From Pigmentibacter sp. JX0631 (GTDB lineage: Bacteria > Bdellovibrionota_B > Oligoflexia > Silvanigrellales > Silvanigrellaceae): a stretch of DNA of 64,000 nt. The position numbers and the translations under genes are program-made. Shown here one piece after another: positions 1 through 8,916 of the stretch (within the stretch, counting starts at the first letter, position 1; the number at the start of each line of letters is the position of its first letter). A model generated the notes under the pieces. It ran no database searches, was not told where the DNA came from, and worked only from the letters and a program-made list of their open reading frames with translations. The stretch is from the NCBI RefSeq assembly GCF_029873255.1, contig NZ_CP123622.1:1086501-1150500 (forward strand). Reading direction: 5' to 3'.

Positions 1-1221
1 AATATAAGGAAGCGAATTAATATTCTTAATGTTAGCCCAATATGTATGAACGTGAAATATTTTATTTTTCCAAAGTGAATGTGGTATAGAATTCAAAAGT
101 TGCTTTGCTTTTTCAACATTTTGTTTATTTAATGGTTTTTGAATTCTATATTCTTTTAGTGCACTAAAAGCTGGGATCATTTGATCTTCAGGTATAATTT
201 CTTTGTATAAAGAAGTGTTTGCTATTTTTTCACGGTCCAAAGCAAGAGAAATTGCTTCTCTAAATTTTTTATTTTTTCCTAATTCCGTTCTAAAATTAAA
301 AAGGAATCCACCATTTGAGTAAATATTAGGGAAAATTATTTTTCTGTCAGTACCTGATTTTCCTCTGCCGCTATCTCCTAATAAAATCTTAATATCACCT
401 TCGTCTTTACTACTAAATATAAATCTAATATATTTTGGTATATCTTCTTTACGATTAAATTTTTTTAAAATAAATTCATACTTTTCCCAATTTACATATT
501 CAACTTTATATTTTCCAAAACCAACCGGATATTTTTTCCAATTTGTATAAGATTTATCTAATTCTTCTATAGGTACAATAGGTATTCTTCCTATAGAAAC
601 TTTATTCAAGAAAAATTTGTTTCTCCATTTTAATTTAAAAATAATATTGTAATTGTCAACGACTTCTATTCCTTTTACTAGACCAGTTGGATAGTTTATT
701 GAATTAATCTCAGTAAATGGAAGATTATTGGTATTTTTTAGTTCTTCAATGCCTACAATATCATTTAAAAGGGATGTTACTACAGAATTTTTTTTATTTT
801 GTAACAAAGCTCTTAATATTGAAAACTCAACATCATATGCTGTAACTTCTCTTTTGTTCTGAAACAAAACATTCTTCTTTAGAAAAGCTTGACATATATT
901 ATCTTCACAGTAGTAACGTTCAATTAGTGAGTTCTGTTTAATTTCATCTGTAGTACTTGCTTCATCCCTTGCAATCAAACAGCCATGAACAGAAGCTGTA
1001 AAAGTTTCAATAACATGTGATACCGCCCTTGATGTATCCCACGGAATTTGGGGTATTTCAGAAAGATTAATTGTTATTGTTTCTTCTGCAGGAAATAAAA
1101 CCTGATAAGAAAATAATTGCTTTACTTTATTAAATATAAAAAAAACAAGAAAAGGGATCAATATTGCTAATGCAAATCTTTTTAAATCAATATTTTTAAA
1201 TTTCATTGCAAAATTTTCCAT
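1..1221 (-). CDS. Peptide-type ABC transporter substrate-binding protein (SBP_bac_5), 3' part outside window
   Basis: The minus strand is open from an ATG at 1221 to the window edge (407 codons), so the C-terminus is missing. The N-terminus has a lysine-rich start followed by one hydrophobic segment (ALAILIPFLVFFIF), so it is a membrane anchor or signal peptide. The body resembles periplasmic oligopeptide/dipeptide-binding proteins of ABC importers: a segment like EVTAYDVEFSILRAL (the family's 'TAEDV.fSl.R' region), then KYPVGFGKYKVEYV (usual 'P.GtGPY.v'), then FRTELGKNKKFREAISLALDRE (usual 'nPfkD.rVRqAi..AiDre'). A second ATG at 1206 is in frame with a GGA-containing upstream stretch, so the true start may be 5 codons later. 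No permease or ATPase partner is visible here. Family fairly sure; substrate unknown. Confidence 0.75.
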   Translation of the reverse strand, partial: MENFAMKFKNIDLKRFALAILIPFLVFFIFNKVKQLFSYQVLFPAEETITINLSEIPQIPWDTSRAVSHVIETFTASVHGCLIARDEASTTDEIKQNSLIERYYCEDNICQAFLKKNVLFQNKREVTAYDVEFSILRALLQNKKNSVVTSLLNDIVGIEELKNTNNLPFTEINSINYPTGLVKGIEVVDNYNIIFKLKWRNKFFLNKVSIGRIPIVPIEELDKSYTNWKKYPVGFGKYKVEYVNWEKYEFILKKFNRKEDIPKYIRFIFSSKDEGDIKILLGDSGRGKSGTDRKIIFPNIYSNGGFLFNFRTELGKNKKFREAISLALDREKIANTSLYKEIIPEDQMIPAFSALKEYRIQKPLNKQNVEKAKQLLNSIPHSLWKNKIFHVHTYWANIKNINSLPYI

Positions 1222-1448
1222 ATTCAAAATTCTTAATAAATCATTCAAATATTAATTAGTAAAAAAAAAGATCATTGTCTATGCGATAAATAAAATTTTT
1301 ATCTCAAAACTCCACATTTATTAAATGTAATTTATGCAAAATATTTAAATTATTTCAGAATCAATCGAATATTATTACTATTTTTATAAAAAGTCAAATT
1401 ATTTTATCTAAGTTTAAAATATTGCAAATTTGAATCATAATTTTTTAT

Positions 1449-2648
1449 TTAAGATTTTATAAATCTTGTAAAGAATCTTCTTGGATGGAGTCTACTATGT
1501 AAAAAATAACTTTTTTCTTGCATAATTAATTCATGAGTTATGTAAGCTGACCAAATTCCTGCTGAGAACCCCGTAGCAAGCCAGCCTGTGCTTCCAAGAA
1601 TTTTTCCTAGTTTACCAAATTCGCCCAATAACGGTAATTCATCACAAGGATAGCAATCAATTATAATCTTTTTTGCAATTAATTTTTTTCTTAAATCTAC
1701 TCCATTTTCTAAAAAAGGTAAATTAAAATGCATTGTTAAAAATGGTAAAATTACATTAGAATGATAATTTATTATCTTTTCCCAATTCTCGGCAGTTATT
1801 TTTTTCTCATCTAATGATATACCCGCACCTGCAGACGGCAGTAAAAATCTCGGACCAGTCAACTTTAAATAAATATTTTGGTCACTTTGAAAAATAGTTC
1901 CAGCTAAATGACCATTTGCAGCACGAAAAGAAATTGGATTAGAAAATATTTTTTCTTCAAAATTAAAGCAATATTCTACCAAGCAATCACTCATTGGAAC
2001 TAAAATTTCTTTGTATTTTTCTAAAAGGCTAGAAATTTTTAATGAATTAGCAAGAATAATAATTTCTGCATTTAATTTTACTTTATTTGCTAAAGTTATT
2101 GAACACCCTTCGTTATTCTCAGAAATAGAAGAAACCTTATTTTTTATAAATTTTACTTTTTTGTCTAAAAGATAGTTAATCAAAGATTTTTGAAATTTAT
2201 TTCCGTCAAGACATTGTAAACTGTTAAATTGTTCTTTAAAAATATTGGGCTCATTTGTTGGATCTAAATTAAAACCTAACTTAACAGCTTCTTCTAATTC
2301 TTGAAATTCAAAATTTTGCATTCCAAAACGATAACATGGAATTTGAAGCCAATTTTGATTTTCATCTAAAGTATTTAAAATATTTTGAAAAAAAATATTG
2401 GATCCATTAACACAAAATTGTTGTAAATATTTTGCAACCTCATTTCCATGCGCAACATTTGCACGAGTTGGTGGATCATTTAATGAGGGCCAACAAATTT
2501 GGAGAGTATCAATAAAAGTATCTAAAGGAACAGTATTTTCTGGATGAATAATTGCAATATTAAAATTCTGTTGACTTAAAAAAAAAGCTGAAAAACAAGC
2601 ATAAGGACCTGCACCAACAATGACTACGTCATATGACTGAATTTCCAT
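1449..2648 (-). CDS. FAD-dependent oxidoreductase (DAO-like)
   Basis: About 400 residues with an N-terminal Rossmann dinucleotide fold: DVVIVGAGPYACFSA at about residues 7-21 is the FAD-binding glycine motif, with Cys in an unusual place. The C-terminal part (DELPLLGEFGKLGKILGSTG, then WLATGFSAGIWSA) matches the end of D-amino-acid-oxidase-fold flavoproteins, where the flavin is capped. The reading frame extends upstream to 2708, but that would overlap the end of prmA by 34 bases. The ATG at 2648 follows GAGAAG and places the Rossmann strand at the usual distance from the start, so it was chosen. It lies directly downstream of prmA on the same strand. Substrate cannot be told from sequence. 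Confidence 0.75.
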   Translation of the reverse strand: MEIQSYDVVIVGAGPYACFSAFFLSQQNFNIAIIHPENTVPLDTFIDTLQICWPSLNDPPTRANVAHGNEVAKYLQQFCVNGSNIFFQNILNTLDENQNWLQIPCYRFGMQNFEFQELEEAVKLGFNLDPTNEPNIFKEQFNSLQCLDGNKFQKSLINYLLDKKVKFIKNKVSSISENNEGCSITLANKVKLNAEIIILANSLKISSLLEKYKEILVPMSDCLVEYCFNFEEKIFSNPISFRAANGHLAGTIFQSDQNIYLKLTGPRFLLPSAGAGISLDEKKITAENWEKIINYHSNVILPFLTMHFNLPFLENGVDLRKKLIAKKIIIDCYPCDELPLLGEFGKLGKILGSTGWLATGFSAGIWSAYITHELIMQEKSYFLHSRLHPRRFFTRFIKS

Positions 2649-2674
2649 TTTCTTCTCAATATAAGTATGGAGAC

Positions 2675-3607
2675 TTAGTTTTTCTTTTGATACACCAAAG
2701 AACACCAATCTCCAAGAATGTAATCATTTAAAAAATTCGTCTGAAATTGTTTCATAAAATTTTTAAAATCATTCATTTCAGAAACTAATATTCCAGAAAG
2801 TATGATTATAGCATTTCTATTTGCGTGATCGCAAATAGCTTGCATTATTGTTTGTAATGGCTTACTTTCAATATTGGCTAATACCATCTGAAAATCATTT
2901 TTTTCAATTTTTACTAAATGATCAATAATAAATTCTATTTCAGTAACATGATTTACTTTTGCATTCTCAGTTGCAATTTTTAAACAATCAGGATCTAAAT
3001 CTGTCCCTAACACATATTCAGCTCCTAGCATTTTTGCAGCTATCGCAAGAATTCCACTCCCAGTGCCGACATCAAGAACAGATTTTGGTATTGGATAATT
3101 CAACATAGCCGTCATGCATAGTTTCGTTGTCTCATGTTGCCCTGTTCCAAATGCCATACCAGGATCGATAATAATTTTATGCTGTTGGGTAAATTGTTCT
3201 ACTTTTTCCCAGGGTGGTAAAATCGCTATTTTATCTGCTAGAAGAATGGGTTTAAATGAAGCTTTCCAGCTCTCTCTCCAATTTTGATCTGAGATAGGTT
3301 TTATTTGAAAGGTATTAGAGTCAAAGGGAAAATGAATTGACTGGAAAACATACTCAAGAGAGTTTTGAATTGACTGTAAGTATTCAAAATCCTCACTATA
3401 GATTAAGGCTGGCGTTCTTTCAGCCAATTCTGAATAAAAATCTGGCCTAGGAAAGTTTGGATTATATTCTGCTGGTATATCACAGTCTATTGAACCTATT
3501 ACAAAATTTTCAATTCCTAACTGTTGTAGTATAGAGGCAAGTAAATCCTTGTGTTCTTCAGCTATAAATATAGCTAATTCATAACATACAGCATTAGAAA
3601 TATTCAT
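2675..3607 (-). CDS. prmA: Ribosomal protein L11 methyltransferase PrmA
   Basis: 310 residues, the normal length for PrmA, which trimethylates ribosomal protein L11 using S-adenosylmethionine in the cytoplasm. The family signature IDPGMAFGTGQHETT is at residues 147-161, SAM motif I (VLDVGTGSGILAIAAK) begins at about 177, the acidic GTDLDP loop follows near 201, and the VLANIE catalytic-region motif is at 242-247. The N-terminal ferredoxin-like L11-binding domain is diverged but present in length. It starts with ATG at 3607 and is divergent from the ketopantoate-reductase-like gene. It probably co-transcribes with the downstream flavoprotein. Confidence 0.93.
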   Translation of the reverse strand: MNISNAVCYELAIFIAEEHKDLLASILQQLGIENFVIGSIDCDIPAEYNPNFPRPDFYSELAERTPALIYSEDFEYLQSIQNSLEYVFQSIHFPFDSNTFQIKPISDQNWRESWKASFKPILLADKIAILPPWEKVEQFTQQHKIIIDPGMAFGTGQHETTKLCMTAMLNYPIPKSVLDVGTGSGILAIAAKMLGAEYVLGTDLDPDCLKIATENAKVNHVTEIEFIIDHLVKIEKNDFQMVLANIESKPLQTIMQAICDHANRNAIIILSGILVSEMNDFKNFMKQFQTNFLNDYILGDWCSLVYQKKN

Positions 3608-3759
3608 TTAACCCATTCCTTTCGAAATTTAATAGTTTTAAATCTTAAATAAAAACCAACTATGTCCTGAATTCATTTTGTGGTATAGAATCATAAGTTG
3701 GTAGTTTAAGAATCTATTTCAACAAACCCAGCCATACCTTTTTTTTTTGGAGAAAAAAA

Positions 3760-4746
3760 GTGTTTTTAGTTAAGAATAAGATTAATAAATTTTCAAAAAA
3801 ACATATAAAACCTCTTAGAATTGTTATTGGAGGGGGTAGTTTAGGACTTTTTTTTTCCCATAGAATATCTATTGAATATCCAAATTCAGATCTCTTTATA
3901 ATCTCTAAATCAATTCCAGATAAAACTATTCTTATTGAAGATTCTAATAAATGTAAGTCTCAATTTAACTTTAAAAACTTCATAGATTCAAATAAAATAA
4001 ATAAAATTCAAAAAAAATTTAACCACAAGCTAATAATTTTTTATATCTGTTTACCTCCAGAAGAAGTTAACGCTTCAATTGATTATATAAAACAAATAAA
4101 TAAATACAATCAGTTTTCAGCAAAAAATGTAATCGTATTTTTTAACAATGGAGTAATTAATTATCATTTATTTTCCAGTAGTTTTTCTAAAAATGAATAT
4201 TTTATTATTAGAAGTATTGTTATTTCAGGATTTATGAGAATAGAAAATGAAAATAATATTCTTGTTAAAAACACATCTGGGAGAATTTTTTATTACGGAT
4301 ATTACGGAAAAAAAAATAATTTATTAAAAAATATTTTACCAAAAAAATATTTTGAATTTAAATATTCTAAAAGTATTTTTAAATTGGAAAAAGCAAAATT
4401 TCTGACTAATTTGTTACTTGGCTTATTTATCAATAAAAGGTTATTAACAAATAAAGAAATTTTTCCTTTAGTAAAACCTGCTACTTTAGATGAAATTTTT
4501 TATAATTATAGCATTTTATTTAAAGATAAAAAAATAACTCCACATTTTCTAAAATATTATTTCAACCAAGCTATTAAACAAACAGAAAGCAACATAAATA
4601 GCATTTCATATGCTTGGTATCATGGCAATACAAAACCAATTGAATATTTTCTTGCAAAATTACAGGAACTATCTTATTTATCTAATAACTCTAAGGCGAA
4701 AAATTTTTTTGAAAAATTGATCTCCCTTAAAAATTCATCTAACTAA
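3760..4746 (+). CDS. Ketopantoate reductase-like (ApbA/PanE) dehydrogenase
   Basis: 328 residues with an N-terminal NAD(P)-binding Rossmann motif (RIVIGGGSLGLFF, residues 20-32), preceded by an unusual 18-residue lysine-rich extension. The C-terminal half is helical with LEKAKFLTNLLLGLF, comparable to the K...N segment that holds the catalytic lysine in 2-dehydropantoate 2-reductases. True PanE reduces ketopantoate to pantoate in coenzyme A synthesis. The sequence is diverged and very rich in Lys, Asn, Ile and Phe, so another substrate is possible. The start is GTG at 3760, set by a GGAG 8 bases upstream. The rhomboid gene follows after 23 bases. Confidence 0.62.
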   Translation: MFLVKNKINKFSKKHIKPLRIVIGGGSLGLFFSHRISIEYPNSDLFIISKSIPDKTILIEDSNKCKSQFNFKNFIDSNKINKIQKKFNHKLIIFYICLPPEEVNASIDYIKQINKYNQFSAKNVIVFFNNGVINYHLFSSSFSKNEYFIIRSIVISGFMRIENENNILVKNTSGRIFYYGYYGKKNNLLKNILPKKYFEFKYSKSIFKLEKAKFLTNLLLGLFINKRLLTNKEIFPLVKPATLDEIFYNYSILFKDKKITPHFLKYYFNQAIKQTESNINSISYAWYHGNTKPIEYFLAKLQELSYLSNNSKAKNFFEKLISLKNSSN

Positions 4747-4769
4747 TTTTAGTTTTGGAAGTAAATTGT

Positions 4770-6112
4770 ATGACTACACTAGAACGATTTAACTTTTTAG
4801 CAAGAAAAAATGCTCCTGCAACAAAGGTTTTTATTTTTTTGAATATCAGTATATATATTTTTACTTGCTCACAAAATCCGTTTAATATAGAAAAAATTAT
4901 TCAAGGACCTGGTTTAATTTCCCTAATAACATTTGGAGCTAAAGAAAATGGTCTTATTGCTCTGGGCGAAATTCACCGTTTTTTTTTCCAATTTTTCTCC
5001 ATGCAAATTTAATTCACCTTGCTGTAAATATGTTTGGATTTTGGTCCGTTGGTAGAATTTTTGAATATATAGCTGGCTCTAAAAATTTAATTATTTTATA
5101 TTTTATTGCAGGAATTACCGGAAATATATGCAGTTTTGCTTTTATACCAAGTACATCAGTTGGAGCTTCAAGTAGTTTATTTGGTATACTATTTTGCCTT
5201 TACGTTATTCAAAAATACGAAGAAAAAATTTCTGCTCAATTAAAACACCAAAGAACAGGAATGCAACTTGGAAACATTATTCTCATAAATATCATTTTAA
5301 ATATAGGATTTGGAATTTTTTCTACTATTTTTGATTGGGCTGCACACTTAGGAGGGTCAATTGCAGGAATATTATTTGGCTTTGCTTTAACAACTAAGCA
5401 CAATTGGAATTTAAAAATTATTCTATCAGAAAAAAACAATTCTATTGTAAAAAAGAAATTTTTTGATAACTATTATATCTACTTTATAGCAATTTTTGTA
5501 GTTGATATTTTATTTTTATTATCATTTTTTAATATAAAAAATTACCAAATAGTGTATGGTGAAGCTCTAAAAAAAGCTGCAAAAAATAATACTACTTATC
5601 TAAGGTATAGTGATTTATCTCAATATGAGTTTATTTTAGCAATTCAAAATAAAGAAACAAATCCACAAAATATTCTCCAAGATGCCTTATTTCTTCATGA
5701 CAAGAATATCTTTTTTTCTGCGATTAAAATTTATGAAGTTTTATTACTTATGATTGAAAATAATTTTTATTCACCAAAGTTCAGTAACCCAGAAAATAAA
5801 AGATTAATTACAGAATCATTAAATTTAGCAAAATCAAAAAAACCTCTGCCAAAGGAATTAGTTGAAAAAATTAGTAATATTTCCAAAATTACCTCTGATA
5901 TATGCTCTAAACCAGCTGCTCTTTTTATGACTTTGGGTTACTTTGATATTTCAGGATCACTATATGAATGTGCTCTTGGTTTAGATTTATCTGAGAATAC
6001 TTTTGCCGTAAAATCAGTTGAATCTTTTTACTTAGCAAACGATAAAAATAAAATAAATGAAATACTTTCTTTAGTTGTTCATATAGAAGATGAAGCAAAA
6101 AAGCAGAAGTAA
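4770..6112 (+). pseudogene. Rhomboid intramembrane serine protease, frameshifted in a T9 tract
   Basis: Two adjacent reading frames together make one rhomboid protein. Frame A runs from ATG 4770 (GGAAG 8 bases upstream) to a stop at 5010-5012. Frame B carries on from the same place and is open to 6112. The break is at nine T's (4979-4987). One extra T gives HRFFFPIFLHANLIHLAVN, the conserved 'R..TP.flH....Hl..Nm' region of rhomboids. Frame B holds the catalytic serine loop GASSSLFG (GxSxxxFG) and the catalytic histidine in AAHLGGSIAG, so the active site is intact once frame is restored. About 200 residues follow the protease core and are not recognised. This may be a true pseudogene, a phase-variable or slippage-expressed gene, or a homopolymer sequencing error. 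Confidence 0.75.
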
Positions 6113-6128
6113 AATTTTACTTCTGCTT
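6097..6128 (-). terminator. Perfect-palindrome terminator between the rhomboid gene and HPF-like gene
   Basis: A 28-base perfect palindrome occupies 6101-6128, and its left arm includes the stop codon of the rhomboid gene. Read on the minus strand it is followed by a run of T's (complement of 6097-6102), so it should terminate the HPF-like gene that ends at 6175. It has only a poor T-run on the plus strand. Confidence 0.7.
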
Positions 6129-6174
6129 AGTCAATTGTAAAAACACTAAATTTGATTACATTATCAGGAAATGT

Positions 6175-6504
6175 TTATTCTTCCGCGTATAAGTTTTGTG
6201 AAAATTTAGTTGCCTTATGGTTTTGCTTTTTTTCATGACTTTTTTTCATTTGCTCTACTGCTTTCTTTGCACATTGATGAATACTATTGTACATGTCAGA
6301 AGATTTTACTGTTACATTACCATTAAAACTGCCATCTGACCAAATTAAATGGGAAATTTGTTCTTCTCTTTGGATTGATAAAGTCCATTTAGTAGTAATA
6401 TTATTTAAAGCAATAGGATGCAATTTATCTTTTGTTTCCACTTCACAAGCATCTTTTAATGCATTAGTTAATTCAAAACCATCTGCTGCAACTTGAATTG
6501 ACAT
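6175..6504 (-). CDS. HPF/RaiA-family ribosome hibernation factor-like protein
   Basis: 109 residues resembling the short hibernation-promoting-factor fold (beta-alpha-beta-beta-beta-alpha). It begins with IQVAADGFELTNALKDACE, the usual opening strand and helix ('i...f.lt.al...v...'), and ends with DMYNSIHQCAKKAVEQMKKSHEKK, the typical 'DmY.aId.a...l..qlkk.k' helix. Members bind the ribosome and silence it in stationary phase. No long-form C-terminal dimerisation domain is present. The start at 6504 follows AAAGGAG with 5-base spacing; a TTG further upstream would place that ribosome-binding site inside the gene. It lies downstream of a tandem universal stress protein on the same strand. Confidence 0.72.
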   Translation of the reverse strand: MSIQVAADGFELTNALKDACEVETKDKLHPIALNNITTKWTLSIQREEQISHLIWSDGSFNGNVTVKSSDMYNSIHQCAKKAVEQMKKSHEKKQNHKATKFSQNLYAEE

Positions 6505-6570
6505 AGGTACTCCTTTATTCAACGAAGTCTACAGGACATTAACATAAATTGTATTTTAATGCTACTATTT

Positions 6571-7563
6571 TTAAGTAAAATGGGTGGGTATTTTTTGAGC
6601 AATTAATAAAGGAATTTGGCAAGCTTCCTCAATCGCAGCAGTTTTACTACCTAAAAAAAATCTTTTCAATGCACTACCAGCACTTGCTCCTATGATTAGC
6701 AAATTTCGATCAGAATTTTTACTAATATAATTCAATATTTCATCGCCAACCCGACCAAAATCCATATAAGTTGTTACATTACTATTTTTAATTTCACTTT
6801 TTACTCTTTCATAAACTTGATTTAACTGAATTTGTTTTTGATTTTTTATTTCTTCAATAGTTTCCTTTTGTACTTGAGAAGGGACATAATCAATTGGAAA
6901 AATATGTGAAACATTTAAATCAAAATGTAGGTTTAATGTGTCAATAATATGCAGAATTGTTAAATCTGTTTTAAGTTTATCTGTTATTTCAGTAGCATAT
7001 TTTTCTGCTAAGAAACTATCTTCTGTTAGTGAACTTGCAAACGTTATTATTTTAGGTGTCCAATTTATCCAATTCTCGCCTTCAGGTACAAGCAAAGTCG
7101 AGACATGACATTCATCACAAATTTCAATGGCAGGAGCCCCAAATAATATTCTTTCCCAAAAATTGTACTGCTGCTTAACAACAATCACCAAATCGTAATT
7201 ATAGTGTTTTTCCTCTACAGCATCTATTGTTGCTGTTACCTCATTATCTAGTTTAATTTCAAAAAGAATATTATCTGGTATTGCTAGATTAAATATTTTT
7301 CCTAACCCCTTAAAATGATCTATAGTTTCTAATTTTTTTTGTTCTATAAATCTTATATAATCTTCCGTATGTGGGTACTCTGGTTGTGGTTGAATTACAT
7401 TTTCATCAAAGTAATTATTTGGAACATGTGCATAATATTCACCGCAGCTTAGAACAGTTAATTCTGCTTGAAAAACATTAGCAAATCTTAAAGCTATAAC
7501 TTCAGCATTTTTTGCGACATCAGATAAATCAGTGACGCATAATATTTTTTTAATCATTTGCAT
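6571..7563 (-). CDS. Tandem universal stress protein (two Usp domains)
   Basis: 330 residues, about twice the single Usp length. Domain 1 opens with IKKILCVTDLSDVAKNAEVI and ends near VSTLLVPEG. Domain 2 starts near WTPKIITFASSL and ends with LLIIGASAGSALKRFFLGSK, the nucleotide-binding loop of UspA proteins (G-x2-G-x9-G-S) with the second glycine replaced, so ATP binding is uncertain. Usp proteins are cytoplasmic and help cells survive starvation and stress. The ATG at 7563 has GGGGA about 7 bases upstream. It sits between a degenerate receiver protein (30-base gap) and an HPF-like gene (66-base gap), suggesting one stress-related operon. Confidence 0.85.
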   Translation of the reverse strand: MQMIKKILCVTDLSDVAKNAEVIALRFANVFQAELTVLSCGEYYAHVPNNYFDENVIQPQPEYPHTEDYIRFIEQKKLETIDHFKGLGKIFNLAIPDNILFEIKLDNEVTATIDAVEEKHYNYDLVIVVKQQYNFWERILFGAPAIEICDECHVSTLLVPEGENWINWTPKIITFASSLTEDSFLAEKYATEITDKLKTDLTILHIIDTLNLHFDLNVSHIFPIDYVPSQVQKETIEEIKNQKQIQLNQVYERVKSEIKNSNVTTYMDFGRVGDEILNYISKNSDRNLLIIGASAGSALKRFFLGSKTAAIEEACQIPLLIAQKIPTHFT

Positions 7564-7593
7564 GAAATAATCCCCTTTGATATTTCATTTTCC

Positions 7594-8283
7594 TTAGAAT
7601 TTTAATTTATTTGCTTCTTTAACTCTACCACTCGCTAGCAATATTTTCATAAGCATGTTTTTAGCACCAATATCATTTTTATTCTGGGAAAGTAGAAATT
7701 TAATTGCCAGTTCAGAAAATTTATATTCTTTTAGTTCAAAATAAATATTGGCTAATAACATAATATTTTCTTTAGTCCTCGCTACTCTAGCAAAAGCAGG
7801 CAAAGCTATCGCCAAAGCTTTTTCAGCTTCTTTATTGTTTAGCAATGATTCAATAGCGGCAGCGAGAATACCTGCTTCTTGGTATTGGTAGCTTTTTAAG
7901 TAGGCGTTTCTGATTCTCTGCTCTAGGAAAGATTCATTCAAGGGTTTAGGGACATAGTCTGCATATTTTGCTTCTTTAAGAAGTTTTAAGTCAAGATTAT
8001 CATTAACTTCGCAAACTGCTAAACAAGGCGGTGGGATCTTGAATCTATATCCTGCATTAATAAACCGAGATGGGAAAAAGTGATAATGCTCAAATATAGT
8101 GACATCCTCAACAACGAAATGCATTAATTCTCTTTTTTTATATATGATATCAATAGCTTCCGCAACATTTCGAACCTTTGTTATTTCTCGAGCTCCACAT
8201 CTTTTTAATGCGCCTTCCATCATTTGTGCCATATTTTCTTCGGTAGTTATATATAAAGCGCGCTTAAGAAAATCAGTCTGCAC
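7594..8283 (-). CDS. Degenerate response-regulator receiver with helical C-terminal (TPR-like) region
   Basis: 229 residues. Residues 1-120 have the length and strand/helix order of a CheY-like receiver: RALYITTEENMAQMMEGALK, a MHFVVEDVTIF strand with an acidic residue where phosphorylation would occur, and ADYVPKPL, the conserved Lys-Pro. The N-terminal acidic pair that binds Mg2+ is missing, so phosphorylation is doubtful. The rest is helical with TPR-like periodicity (IMLLANIYFELKEYKFSELA). The architecture matches the larger receiver-TPR protein at 61712-62929. It is the first gene of a run that continues with the tandem Usp and the HPF-like protein. Function unknown; regulatory role inferred. 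Confidence 0.6.
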   Translation of the reverse strand: MQTDFLKRALYITTEENMAQMMEGALKRCGAREITKVRNVAEAIDIIYKKRELMHFVVEDVTIFEHYHFFPSRFINAGYRFKIPPPCLAVCEVNDNLDLKLLKEAKYADYVPKPLNESFLEQRIRNAYLKSYQYQEAGILAAAIESLLNNKEAEKALAIALPAFARVARTKENIMLLANIYFELKEYKFSELAIKFLLSQNKNDIGAKNMLMKILLASGRVKEANKLKF

Positions 8284-8379
8284 ATTAAACCCCTTATATT
8301 TATGCGATTATACCAAAAAGGAGAATTTCTTCTAGTTTTAAAATAAAGACACGTTTTTAGGGCATATCCTTATATTTTC

Positions 8380-8408
8380 TTGACAATTCTCGTAGAAGGT
8401 TCTATCAG
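8380..8408 (+). promoter_or_regulatory. Candidate sigma-70-type promoter of rpsP
   Basis: TTGACA at 8380-8385 is a consensus -35 box. TATCAG at 8403-8408, 17 bases downstream, is a fair -10 match (4 of 6). It lies about 155 bases before the rpsP start and points towards it. Not tested; judged from the motif and its location only. Confidence 0.5.
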
Positions 8409-8561
8409 AGGCAATTACGTCGGAGTTGAACAAAGTTTCACACGATTCTTCACTCGCAACGCACCCTGTGCTTGGTTGGGTTTAAAGCAATTATGCCATA
8501 AACATCACACCCTAGCAGCAAGTGCCTCAATACATGGCAAAAGTCATTAAAGGAGTAAATC
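8409..8561 (+). promoter_or_regulatory. Long, possibly structured 5' leader of rpsP
   Basis: About 150 bases between the candidate promoter and rpsP carry no convincing gene and look more GC-rich than surrounding spacers. GTTTA at 8480-8484 pairs with TAAAC at 8499-8503, flanked by GGG and CCC, giving a possible stem-loop. A 12-codon frame starting at 8533 overlaps the rpsP start but has no ribosome-binding site. AAAGGAG at 8549-8555 is the rpsP ribosome-binding site. An autoregulatory role is only a guess. Confidence 0.35.
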
Positions 8562-8825
8562 ATGGCTCTTAAATTCAGATTACAAAGACTAGGCAATAAA
8601 GGCCGTCCTTTTTACCACGTGGTAGTAACAGACTCTCGTAATGCTCGTAACGGCCGTTTTATTGAGCGAGTAGGCTACTACAACCCTATGCCAGCACAAT
8701 CTGAAGTAGAACTTAAAACTGACAGATTAGTTCATTGGTATGGTGTAGGTTGCCGTCCAACTGATAGCGTAGCAAATCTTCTTAAAATCAAAAAAGTAGA
8801 TCTTGCAGCTCTCACTAAAAGATAA
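8562..8825 (+). CDS. rpsP: 30S ribosomal protein S16
   Basis: 87 residues, normal for bS16, a small-subunit assembly protein. The N-terminus [20 protein letters not shown] and the segment [14 protein letters not shown] are the family's conserved core. The C-terminal half has [17 protein letters not shown], the usual 'w...GAqPTdtV..ll' region. Strong AAAGGAG upstream. In most bacteria rpsP heads an operon with rimM, trmD and rplS; here it is followed by a terminator-like hairpin and then rpsT, a different arrangement. Confidence 0.96.
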   Translation: MALKFRLQRLGNKGRPFYHVVVTDSRNARNGRFIERVGYYNPMPAQSEVELKTDRLVHWYGVGCRPTDSVANLLKIKKVDLAALTKR

Positions 8826-8869
8826 TTGTTTAAGCCTCTAGGTACCCAATGCGCCTAGTGTGCGTTTCC

Positions 8870-8916
8870 GGTGTTATTTTGGTTCAGCCAAGTATGTGTA
8901 ATAACACCTTTTTTTT
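8870..8916 (+). terminator. Intrinsic terminator or attenuator between rpsP and rpsT
   Basis: GGTGTTATT (8870-8878) pairs with AATAACACC (8900-8908), followed by eight T's (8909-8916). The loop contains a smaller TTGG/CCAA pairing. A weaker CTAGG/CCTAG hairpin precedes it. Only 32 bases separate it from the rpsT start, so it may attenuate read-through rather than fully separate the genes. Confidence 0.8.

Noticed and set aside
2649-2708. Upstream extension of the FAD oxidoreductase (20 more residues)
   Set aside because: It overlaps prmA by 34 bases and has no family support; the ATG at 2648 gives the normal Rossmann start.
8533-8571. A 12-codon frame ([12 protein letters not shown]) overlapping the rpsP start, as a leader peptide
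   Set aside because: No ribosome-binding site and its codons simply span the rpsP Shine-Dalgarno; probably chance.
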